Assembly: GCF_900590755.1 (NCBI RefSeq)
Contig: NZ_UUOC01000035.1
Coordinates: forward strand, 124,001-188,000
Source: Pseudomonas viridiflava
Lineage (GTDB): Bacteria; Pseudomonadota; Gammaproteobacteria; Pseudomonadales; Pseudomonadaceae
DNA length: 64,000 nucleotides
Reading direction: 5' to 3'
Positions 41,172-49,800 of the stretch are shown here, in pieces (the stretch's first letter is position 1; the number at the start of each line of letters is the position of its first letter). The notes below the pieces were generated by a model that was given only the letters and a program-made list of their open reading frames with translations, searched no databases and had not been told where the DNA came from. The position numbers were made by a program, and so were the translations under genes.

Positions 41172-42851
41172 ATGAGCAGTAAGTACCCCACCCGCGAATG
41201 GGCGCCCCACGAAAAGCCGACCATGCCGGGGTCGCCTTCGACGCCTTTGCACTCTACCGGCAAACGCTGGGCGTTTGCGCTGGTCGGGGTGATCGTGGCG
41301 TTGACCGGCGGGCTGGGCAATGCGCTGGTGGTCGCCAACCTGCCCTATCTGCAAGGTTCGCTGGGCGCCACCACTGCGGAAATCGCCTGGCTGCCCACCG
41401 CCTACGTGATGACCAACGTGTCGATGAACCTGGTGCTGGTGAAGTTTCGCCAGCAGTTCGGTTTGCGCACCTTCACCGAACTGTTCCTGGTGCTGTATGC
41501 CCTGGTGACATTTGCCCACCTGTTCGTCAACGACCTGAATTCGGCCATCGCCGTGCGCGCGGCCCACGGCATGGTGGGTGCGGCGCTGTCGACCCTGGGC
41601 CTGTATTACATGATTCAGGCCTTCCCGCAGAAATGGCGATTGAAGGCGTTGGTGCTGGGGTTGGGCACCGCGCAACTGGCGATTCCCATGGCGCGGCTGG
41701 TGTCCGAAGACTTATTGCAGATTGCCGAGTGGCGCGGCTTGTACCTGTTTGAATTGGGCATGGCGCTGCTATCGCTTGGCTGTGTGCTGCTGCTCAAACT
41801 GCCACCGGGGGATCGTTTCAAGGCGTTCGAAAAACTCGACTTCCTGACCTTCGGTCTGCTCTCCACCGGCTTTGCTCTCCTCTGCGCCGTGCTGTCGCTG
41901 GGGCGTATCGAGTGGTGGCTGGAAGAGCCCTGGATCGGCCTGGCCTCGGCGGCGTCTCTCGTCCTGATCTGCGCCGGGCTGGCGATTGAACACAACCGCA
42001 GCAACCCGCTGCTGATCACGCGCTGGCTGGGCAGCGGCACCATTCTGCGCCTGGGTCTGGCGGTGATTCTGTTTCGCGTGGTGCTGTCTGAACAATCCAT
42101 CGGCGCGGTGGGCTTCCTGCAAACCCTGAACATGGGCTCGGAGCAACTGCACTCGCTGTACATGGTGATGCTGCTGGGCAGTATTGCCGGGCTGGCAGTC
42201 AGCGCCTGGACCATCCACCCGCAGCATTTGATCAAACCCTTGCTGATTTCCCTGGCGATGATCGCCGTCGGCGCCTGGATGGACAGCGGCTCCACCAACC
42301 TGACGCGGCAATCGAACATGTACCTGAGCCAATTTCTGCTGGCCTTCGGCGGCACCTTCTTTCTCGGCCCGACCCTGGTGCTGGGGATCAGCAGCGTGAT
42401 CGCCAACCCGCGCAACATGGTCAGTTTTTCGGTGCTGTTCGGGATCACCCAGAATCTCGGCGGGCTGATCGGCTCGGCGGTATTTGGCACCTTCCAGATC
42501 GTGCGGGAAAAATTTCACTCCAGCGTGCTGGTCGAGCACCTGACCCTGATCAACCCGCAAGTTCAAGCCCGCTTGCAAAGCACCAGCGCCAGCTACGCTT
42601 CAGCCATCGCCGATCCTTCGGCGCGCACCAATCAGGGCATTCGCAGCATCGCCGCCATGGCCACACGGGAGGCCAATATATTGGCTTACAACGACGTATT
42701 CATGCTGATTGCGCTGGTTGCGGTCCTGACCATGATCTGGATCTCGCTTCGTGTCACCTGGCTGAAAATGACCACCAAACCGGTTGCAGCCTTTACCCCT
42801 GCACCGGCGAATTCAAACTCTGTTACCTCTAGCGGCGCCCAATCTTCATGA
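41172..42851 (+). CDS. DHA2-family MFS efflux transporter (EmrB-like)
   Basis: This 559-residue inner-membrane protein has about 14 helices, of the EmrB/QacA drug:H+ antiporter group. VVANLPYLQGSLGATTAEIAW in the first helix-loop corresponds to the conserved DHA2 D/N-x-x-L-P-x-I-x-x-x-L motif. The ATG at 41172 follows an AAGGCAG ribosome binding site. A HlyD partner follows with an ATGA overlap (42848-42851). The C-terminal tail is Pro/Ala/Ser-rich. No outer-membrane channel gene accompanies the pair, so a shared TolC/OprM would be needed. Confidence 0.9.
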   Translation: MSSKYPTREWAPHEKPTMPGSPSTPLHSTGKRWAFALVGVIVALTGGLGNALVVANLPYLQGSLGATTAEIAWLPTAYVMTNVSMNLVLVKFRQQFGLRTFTELFLVLYALVTFAHLFVNDLNSAIAVRAAHGMVGAALSTLGLYYMIQAFPQKWRLKALVLGLGTAQLAIPMARLVSEDLLQIAEWRGLYLFELGMALLSLGCVLLLKLPPGDRFKAFEKLDFLTFGLLSTGFALLCAVLSLGRIEWWLEEPWIGLASAASLVLICAGLAIEHNRSNPLLITRWLGSGTILRLGLAVILFRVVLSEQSIGAVGFLQTLNMGSEQLHSLYMVMLLGSIAGLAVSAWTIHPQHLIKPLLISLAMIAVGAWMDSGSTNLTRQSNMYLSQFLLAFGGTFFLGPTLVLGISSVIANPRNMVSFSVLFGITQNLGGLIGSAVFGTFQIVREKFHSSVLVEHLTLINPQVQARLQSTSASYASAIADPSARTNQGIRSIAAMATREANILAYNDVFMLIALVAVLTMIWISLRVTWLKMTTKPVAAFTPAPANSNSVTSSGAQSS

Positions 42852-44032
42852 ACGAACCGACCAAGCCTTCTCTTTCGCCCAACAGCGCCCCTTCTTCCGC
42901 GCCTAATCAACCGGCCTCACCGGGAGCGCCGCCGACACCGGCATCGATGCCCGCCAGCACCCAGCCACGCTCAAGCCGCGCCCGACTGATTTCTTCGTTG
43001 ATCTTTGCCAGTGTCGCGCTGATCGGCGTTCTGATCGTGCTTTACGCGTGGCAGTTGTTCCCGTTCAGCAGCCCCATCGAGAGCACCGAGAATGCCCTGG
43101 TTCGCGGCCAGACCACCATCATCGGCCCGCAACTGAGTGGCTATGTGTTTGAAGTGCCGGTGCAGGACTTTCAGTACGTCAAGGCGGGCGACTTGCTGGT
43201 GCGTCTGGATGACCGCATCTATCGCCAGCACCTGGATCAGTCACTGGCGCAATTGGGCATTCAGAAAGCCGCACTGGCCAACAACCTGCAACAACGTCGA
43301 AGCGCCGAAGCCACCATCGCCCAACGCAAGGCGGCGCTGGACAACAGCATTGCCCAGAGCCGTAAATCCGCAGCTGATCTGCGCCGCAATCAGGCACTGG
43401 TCACCGATGGTTCAGTATCAAAAAGCGAGCTGGACGTGACCCGCGCCGCCGACGCCCAGGCCACCGCCGCCGTTGCCGAAGCCCGTGCCGCGCTGGATAT
43501 TTCTCGTGAAGACCTGCAAACCGTGATCGTCAATCGCGGTTCACTCGAAGCTTCCGTGGCCAACGCGGAAGCGGCCATTGAACTGGCGCGCATCGATTTG
43601 ACCAACACCCGCATCCTCGCGCCCCGTGACGGGCAGTTGGGGCAGATTGGCGTGCGCCTGGGGGCTTACGTCAATTCCGGGGCGCAGTTGATGGCACTGG
43701 TGCCCAAACGCCTGTGGGTCATCGCCAACATGAAAGAAACCCAGATGACACATGTGCGCCTGGGGCAACCGGTGACGTTCACCGTCGACGCCCTGGGCCA
43801 TCAGAAAATGCACGGCCGGGTTCAACGTATCTCCCCGGCCACCGGCTCGGAGTTCAGCCTGCTGCCTGCGGACAACGCCACCGGTAACTTCGTGAAGATT
43901 GCCCAGCGGATTCCGGTGCGCATCATTGTCGACGCCGACCAGCCCATGGCCGAACGCTTGCGGCCGGGCATGTCGGTGGTGGTCAGCATTGATACCAGCC
44001 AGGACGGCGAGGTGCCGGCGGATCCGGAGTAA
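42848..44032 (+). CDS. HlyD/EmrA-family membrane fusion protein
   Basis: This 394-residue periplasmic adaptor is the partner of the DHA2 pump. It has a Pro/Ala/Ser-rich cytosolic N-terminus (1-45), one membrane anchor (about 50-72), first lipoyl half (TTIIGPQLSGYVFEVPVQDFQYV), coiled-coil hairpin about 125-245, second lipoyl half (ILAPRDGQLGQIGVRLG) and beta-barrel. Overlap with the pump gene shows co-translation. Confidence 0.92.
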   Translation: MNEPTKPSLSPNSAPSSAPNQPASPGAPPTPASMPASTQPRSSRARLISSLIFASVALIGVLIVLYAWQLFPFSSPIESTENALVRGQTTIIGPQLSGYVFEVPVQDFQYVKAGDLLVRLDDRIYRQHLDQSLAQLGIQKAALANNLQQRRSAEATIAQRKAALDNSIAQSRKSAADLRRNQALVTDGSVSKSELDVTRAADAQATAAVAEARAALDISREDLQTVIVNRGSLEASVANAEAAIELARIDLTNTRILAPRDGQLGQIGVRLGAYVNSGAQLMALVPKRLWVIANMKETQMTHVRLGQPVTFTVDALGHQKMHGRVQRISPATGSEFSLLPADNATGNFVKIAQRIPVRIIVDADQPMAERLRPGMSVVVSIDTSQDGEVPADPE

Positions 44033-44095
44033 ACAGGTCCGAGAAGGCAAACGTGCGCTCATCAAAAAATAACTGTCTGAATTGAAATGCTTTTT

Positions 44096-44183
44096 CTGTA
44101 GCTCACCAGCACCGCGAGGCATCGATAGCAGTCTGTCTGATACACCGCCATCGCGGCCTCGCGGTGCTCGTGCGCTCCTACAG
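44096..44183. repeat. REPIN, family E
   Basis: Left arm decayed (CTGTAGCTCACCAGCACCGC), right arm GCGGTGCTCGTGCGCTCCTA intact; inner GAGGCATCGAT/ATCGCGGCCTC. Confidence 0.85.
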
Positions 44184-44322
44184 GGGGGCCGTGTTGCTGC
44201 GCCAGAGCGCGGCGTCGAAGACGGGACGGCTTTACCGGTTGTCAGCAACAAATTTGCACTGCTAGCATCCACAGCGTCATATCTCGCAGTCCTCGAAAAT
44301 AATAACGAACAGGGAGTTTGTA

Positions 44323-45423
44323 ATGACCGCACCGGCTTCATCTGCCCAGCAGCAAGCCCAGCTGCACCAGACCGACGACAGCGTGCTTGCCCAAGTGCGC
44401 AACCACATCGGCCACCTGACCCTCAACCGCCCCGCAGGCCATAACGCCATTGATTTAAATATGGTGCGCAGCCTTCAGGCACAGCTCGATGCCTGGGCGC
44501 AGGACGAAGAGGTCTATGCCGTGGTCTTACGCGGCGCCGGAGACAAGGCCTTTTGCGCGGGCGGGGACATTCGGTCGCTGTATGACAGCTTCAAAAACGC
44601 CCAGCCCCATCACCACCAGTTTTTCGCCGAAGAATATGCCCTGGACCTGACGATCCATCGCTATCGCAAACCGGTGGTGGCGCTGATGGATGGCTTCGTG
44701 CTGGGCGGCGGCATGGGCCTGGTGCAAGGCGCGGATTTGCGAGTGGTCACCGAGCGCAGCCGTCTGGGCATGCCGGAAGTGGCCATTGGGTACTTTCCTG
44801 ATGTGGGCGGCAGCTATTTTCTGCCGCGCATCCCCGGCGAGCTGGGGGTTTATCTGGGTGTGACCGGGCTTCAGATCGGCGCAGCAGATGCGCTGTACTG
44901 TGGGCTGGCGGATTGGTATCTGAAAAGCGAAGCGCTGGCGGACCTTGATCAACGCCTTGACCGGCTGCAATGGCGCAACCATCCCCTCAAGGAACTGCAA
45001 GGCGCCCTGGCGAAAATCGGCAGCCAGCACTTGCCAGACCCGCCGTTGGGAAAATTGCGCCCGGCCATCGACCACTTCTTTGCCCTGCCGGATATTGCCA
45101 GCATCATCGAGCAACTGCGGGAAGTGACGGTCAACGACAGCCACGGCTGGGCGCTTGCCACTGCTGCGCTGATGGAAAGCCGCTCGCCGCTGGCCATGGC
45201 AGTCACCCTGGAATTGTTGCGATGCGGTCGGCACCTGACGCTGGAAGACTGCTTCGCGCTGGAGCTGCACCTGGATCGCCAATGGTTCGAACGCGGCGAC
45301 CTCATCGAAGGCGTTCGCGCCCTGATCATCGACAAAGACAAGAAGCCGCAATGGAGCCCGCCCACTGTTCAGGCCTTGAGTGCCGAGCATGTGCGGAGTT
45401 TTTTCAGCGGCCATGGAGAGTGA
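44323..45423 (+). CDS. 3-hydroxyisobutyryl-CoA hydrolase-like enoyl-CoA hydratase family protein
   Basis: This 366-residue crotonase-fold enzyme is of the size and sequence type of 3-hydroxyisobutyryl-CoA hydrolase in valine breakdown. The oxyanion-hole segment is GDKAFCAGGDIRSLY near residue 70. The second block GGGMGLVQGADLRVVTERSRL and PEVAIGYFPDVGGSYFLPR (about 125-165) includes the Glu and Asp typical of this hydrolase rather than simple hydratases. AGGGAG precedes the ATG. The acyl-CoA dehydrogenase gene starts 3 bp after its stop, so the two work in one operon. Confidence 0.88.
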   Translation: MTAPASSAQQQAQLHQTDDSVLAQVRNHIGHLTLNRPAGHNAIDLNMVRSLQAQLDAWAQDEEVYAVVLRGAGDKAFCAGGDIRSLYDSFKNAQPHHHQFFAEEYALDLTIHRYRKPVVALMDGFVLGGGMGLVQGADLRVVTERSRLGMPEVAIGYFPDVGGSYFLPRIPGELGVYLGVTGLQIGAADALYCGLADWYLKSEALADLDQRLDRLQWRNHPLKELQGALAKIGSQHLPDPPLGKLRPAIDHFFALPDIASIIEQLREVTVNDSHGWALATAALMESRSPLAMAVTLELLRCGRHLTLEDCFALELHLDRQWFERGDLIEGVRALIIDKDKKPQWSPPTVQALSAEHVRSFFSGHGE

Positions 45424-45426
45424 CTC

Positions 45427-46578
45427 ATGCACGATATTGAACTCAGCGAAGAACAAGTGATGATCCGCGACATGGCGCGGGATTTCGCCCGCAACGAGAT
45501 CGCGCCCTATGCCCAGGACTGGGAAAAAGCAGGCTGGATCGATGATGCGCTGGTCAGCAAAATGGGCGATCTGGGCCTGCTGGGCATGGTGGTCCCCGAA
45601 GAATGGGGCGGCACTTATATCGATTACGTCGCCTACGCCTTGGCGGTGGAGGAAATCTCCGCAGCCGATGCCGCCACTGGAACCCTGATGAGCGTGCACA
45701 GCTCGGTGGGTTGTGGGCCGATCCTCAATTACGGCAGCCAGGAGCAGAAGCAGACTTGGCTGGCGGAACTGGCTAGCGGCCGGGCCATTGGCTGCTTCTG
45801 CCTGACCGAGCCCCACGCCGGTTCCGAAGCGCACAATTTGCGCACCCGCGCTGAGCTGCGTGATGGCGAGTGGATCATCAACGGCGCCAAGCAATTCGTC
45901 AGCAATGGCAAACGGGCGCAGTTGGCGATTGTGTTCGCGGTGACCGACCCCGAGTTGGGCAAGAGGGGTTTGTCGGCGTTTCTGGTACCCACCGACAACC
46001 CTGGTTACGTGGTGGACCGCTCCGAACACAAGATGGGCATTCGCGCGTCGGATACCTGCGCAGTGACCCTCAACAACTGCCGCATCCCTGCCGAAAACCT
46101 ACTGGGTGAACGTGGCAAGGGATTGGCCATCGCCCTCTCCAACCTCGAAGGCGGCCGCATCGGCATTGCCGCGCAAGCTCTGGGTATCGCCCGCGCAGCC
46201 TTCGAAGCCGCCTTGGTTTATGCCCGTGAGCGCGTGCAGTTCGACAAACCGATCATTGAGCATCAAAGCATCTCCAACCTGCTGGCCGACATGCACACGC
46301 GCATCAATGCAGCGCGTCTGCTCATCCTGCACGCGGCGCGGCTGCGTAGTGCGGGCCAGCCGTGCCTGTCGGAGGCCTCCCAAGCCAAACTGTTCGCCTC
46401 GGAGATGGCCGAGTCGGTGTGCTCCAAAGCGATCCAGATTCATGGCGGTTATGGCTACCTGGAAGACTACCCGGTGGAGCGCTACTACCGGGATGCGCGC
46501 ATCACCCAGATCTACGAAGGCTCCAGCGAAATCCAGCGCCTGCTGATTGCCCGGGAGCTCAAGCATTATCTGGTTTGA
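45427..46578 (+). CDS. Acyl-CoA dehydrogenase (isobutyryl/short-branched type)
   Basis: This is a FAD-dependent dehydrogenase of 383 residues. Family blocks visible: CFCLTEPHAGSEA near residue 120, KQFVSNG near 157, RVQFDKPI near 267, IHGGYGYLEDYPVERYYRDARI near 338, and QIYEGSSEIQRLLIAREL with the catalytic Glu near the end. Pairing with a 3-hydroxyisobutyryl-CoA hydrolase suggests isobutyryl-CoA oxidation in valine catabolism; other short-chain substrates are possible. Confidence 0.9.
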   Translation: MHDIELSEEQVMIRDMARDFARNEIAPYAQDWEKAGWIDDALVSKMGDLGLLGMVVPEEWGGTYIDYVAYALAVEEISAADAATGTLMSVHSSVGCGPILNYGSQEQKQTWLAELASGRAIGCFCLTEPHAGSEAHNLRTRAELRDGEWIINGAKQFVSNGKRAQLAIVFAVTDPELGKRGLSAFLVPTDNPGYVVDRSEHKMGIRASDTCAVTLNNCRIPAENLLGERGKGLAIALSNLEGGRIGIAAQALGIARAAFEAALVYARERVQFDKPIIEHQSISNLLADMHTRINAARLLILHAARLRSAGQPCLSEASQAKLFASEMAESVCSKAIQIHGGYGYLEDYPVERYYRDARITQIYEGSSEIQRLLIARELKHYLV

Positions 46579-46584
46579 TTGATG

Positions 46585-46670
46585 CCTGTAGAAGCCAACC
46601 GGGTTCAAGAGGCCAGCGAAGGCGGTGTGTCAGACACACCGCTGTTCGCAGCCTGCGGCAGCTCCTACAG
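46585..46670. repeat. Degenerate REPIN, family A
   Basis: Left arm heavily mutated (CTGTAGAAGCCAACCGGG); right arm CGCAGCCTGCGGCAGCTCCT intact, with a short GTGTGTCAGACACAC palindrome in the spacer. Confidence 0.75.
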
Positions 46671-46691
46671 TTACTCAGGCATACCTCGATT

Positions 46692-46781
46692 CTGTAGGAG
46701 TTGTCGGAGGTTACGACGGCGACGAAGGCGGTTTGCCTGACATACCGCTGTTCGCAGCCTGCGACAGATACATCCCTACAG
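46692..46781. repeat. Degenerate REPIN, family A
   Basis: CTGTAGGAGTTGTCGGAGGT and CGCAGCCTGCGACAGATACA mark two decaying arms, 21 bp after the previous element. The two are tandem relics between an operon end and the giant gene. Confidence 0.65.
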
Positions 46782-46800
46782 AAATCGCAAATTTACAGCG

Positions 46801-49800
46801 TCAAGCCCTCGGCAAAAAGCGCTCCCGTCCCAGCAACGTTGCCAACAACGCCACGGAATCGGCGTTGCTCAAAATCACCTTGGCCCTTATCCCGTCGTCA
46901 TGAATGAATTTGTCCCGTGCAGCTTCAAGGTTGCTGGTACCGGTGATTTTGAGAATCTCGCGCTTGACGCTGCCATCGACTGTCTGGAAGTCCCGCCAAC
47001 CATCGTCATCTTCCGTCCTGAACAGCTCATCACGCGGGACCATGTGCGAGAGGTTTTTCTGGGCCTTTTCGTACATCAGCTTCATACGCGCGCGATAGGC
47101 ACCGATGTCCTCCATCAGATCGAGAAACGGCACGTTAGCCGCCACGTAGGCAAAATCGTGGGTACCGCTGGCGATGTGTGACACTTCATGAATCAGCGTC
47201 GTTGCCCGGTAGTGCGACCCCAGATTGAAGCTGCCTCGACTGAAAACCAGAGGTTTGAGGCGCACATTCGGCGGCCGGGTGAAGAACCGCTCACTCAGGA
47301 ATACCCGCTGCTGCGGGTCGCTCTCGAAAATGAAGGCATTGGTCTGCTCATTGCCCGCCGTGTTGGTACCTGCCACATACCGGGGCGAAGAGTGCGGCGA
47401 AAGGCTGGGGTCCACCAGGTGGACGTAGATATTCGCCAGGACTTGTTTGATCGGGATAACCGACACATTGCCCAGCGACCTGACGCCAAAGAACTCCCTG
47501 ATGATGCGCGCGGTTCGTGGGTCGAGTTTGCTTTGCGGGGTGGTCAGGGTCAGGTTGTTCAGTGCATTTTCCAGGTACAACCTGGCCAGCGCATGAGCTT
47601 CGCGAATCTGCACGGCCTTTTGCGGAAACAGACGCTCGATCTCCGCGATACCGCTGGCACTTGTGACGAAAACGTCTTCAATGCTACGAGTCGCCGAATG
47701 GTTCTTGAGGTGCGTGACCAGGGACCCGTCATGCCTTTCACCCAAGTCTGAATCCATGACCCAGCGGTTGCTGGCATCGCGTTTGATCAGCGGGCCTTCT
47801 TCGGTGCCTTTGACCACACACCAGCCGCTGCGGGTGGTTTTCACTTCATAAACCTTGCCCAGCACCGCTGCGTATTGTTTGAGTTTGATGTTGTCTTGAA
47901 AGACATTCAGAGAAGCGTCATGTTGCAGGCTGCTCAGCGACACATCATGAGCTTCGAATGGCTGCAAGCGGCCGCCCGGATCAACTTGCAACTGTGGGTC
48001 ATGCCAGCGCGGGGCAGCCACGTCATCTTCAGCAGGTGATTCAACTGGCCGCTGAGCACTGCCCTCCTCCAGTTGCTGGCGGGAAGCGATCAGCACAGCG
48101 AGCGCTGTCGTAAACTCGGCGGTTGCCTGGCCCCAGTGCTTGTCCGTCGCCGATTCCAGCGAGGCATTCAACAAGTCTCGCGCTTGAAGCAGGCCGATAA
48201 TCCCGCCGATCCGGCCCGGCAAAAACATCAGGACCTGTTCGCCCCCCAATCCCAGCAGGAATTGCGTCTGCGCACTGTCATCCTGGGCATTACTCACGCT
48301 TCGCTTGCGCGCATTGATGATCATGACCTGCTCCGAGGCACGAAGCAGGCAATGCAAGACATTTTCCTGCAATGGCTCGATCACCAGCTTGGCGTGTTCC
48401 GGATGGTATTCAGACAAATCAGCCAGGCCGCCAGTACCCCAGACCAGTAGAGGCTGCAGGGTGCCTGCCCATTTATAGACAAGCTGCAGGGCAGGATCGA
48501 GACGATCGTTGAGCATTGCCTGCAGCGTGGTCGAGGTCTGCAGCGCATTCAGGAACTCGGTCTGCCCGGCATACTCCTTGAGGAAAAATTCCTCGTCGCC
48601 TGGGGCATGCAGAATCCATGGTCCCTGTGTCTGGTCGGCTGGCGTGATCAGGTAGACCGCTTGCACAAAACCGGCAGCAGAACCATTGCCGGCAACCAGC
48701 TTCAGGGGGTTGAAGGTAATGGCTCGCCCATTGACCGGCAAACGGGCCAGACCGTCAGGCATGCTGATGACATTCTCGACGAAGTCATACGCGGTGCTGC
48801 TCAGTTTGCCCTGCAGCTTAAGCCGAAAGGCCATTAGCAGCAGTCCATACGGTGCCTGCTCCGTGAATTGGTTCAGGCGATTGGCGTAGTCAGGGGCATT
48901 CTCACTGAAGGTCTGGGTCAGGTACTGCTCGTAGCCAGCACCGATATCCAGAGTGCGGACCATCTCACGGACGTATGCGGCATCCAGCGTGTCGGGCAAA
49001 ACAGCACCGTCGTCGCTTGAGACGCGCAAGGTCGCATCCTGAAAACGTGAGAACCGGTTGATGGCGAATTGGGTCAGTGATTCGCTGATCACAACGGTCG
49101 CACCGGGAATCGACGAGGGGATATCCCCGGTTCCAGTGGGGGCCGCGGTATAGCGCGTAAGGGTGACGGATATCTGGTCAGGATCCAGTTGCACGCCTGG
49201 AAAGTCCTGAAGCAGACGTTGCTGTAGATGATCCAGGGCATACTCGTCCAGGCTGGAGATCACCGGTATGGATTTTCGCGAACTGTAGAGCTGGCCGAAA
49301 CGCACCAGCAGTTGCCTGAATTTCCACAGGTCGTGATTAGTCGCTTTGCTCAGCCACTGGGGAATGTGCCCGGAAAGCAGCATCGATTCCAGCTGTACGC
49401 TAATCCCGTCGATGACCGTGCGTGCCTTATCGTCAAGCGCGCTGGGCATCAGCATGTTTACAAACAGTCCGGCATCGACCTGCCAGTCCAGCGCCATCTC
49501 GTAAGCAGCATCGATAGTCAGCAACTCCCTTCGGCGCTCGTCACTCTCCAGATATTCAAGGAAATGCCCCTCCACTCGCGCCAGACTGATAGTCAGGTGC
49601 TGCCCGGTCCCCTGTGTCAGATAGCGGCTGATTTTTTCGCGATCAACCGGGTTCATCAGGTTCAGCCATCGCTGCCGGGATCCCGGGAAGGCAAGACGTG
49701 CATTGAGATCAAGCTTTAACTCCGTGACGCTGTCGAACTCGTGTAAACCCAGGATTGCTGACCACAGCAGTGGTTTGCCGTCGCCATGCAACGGCTGCTG

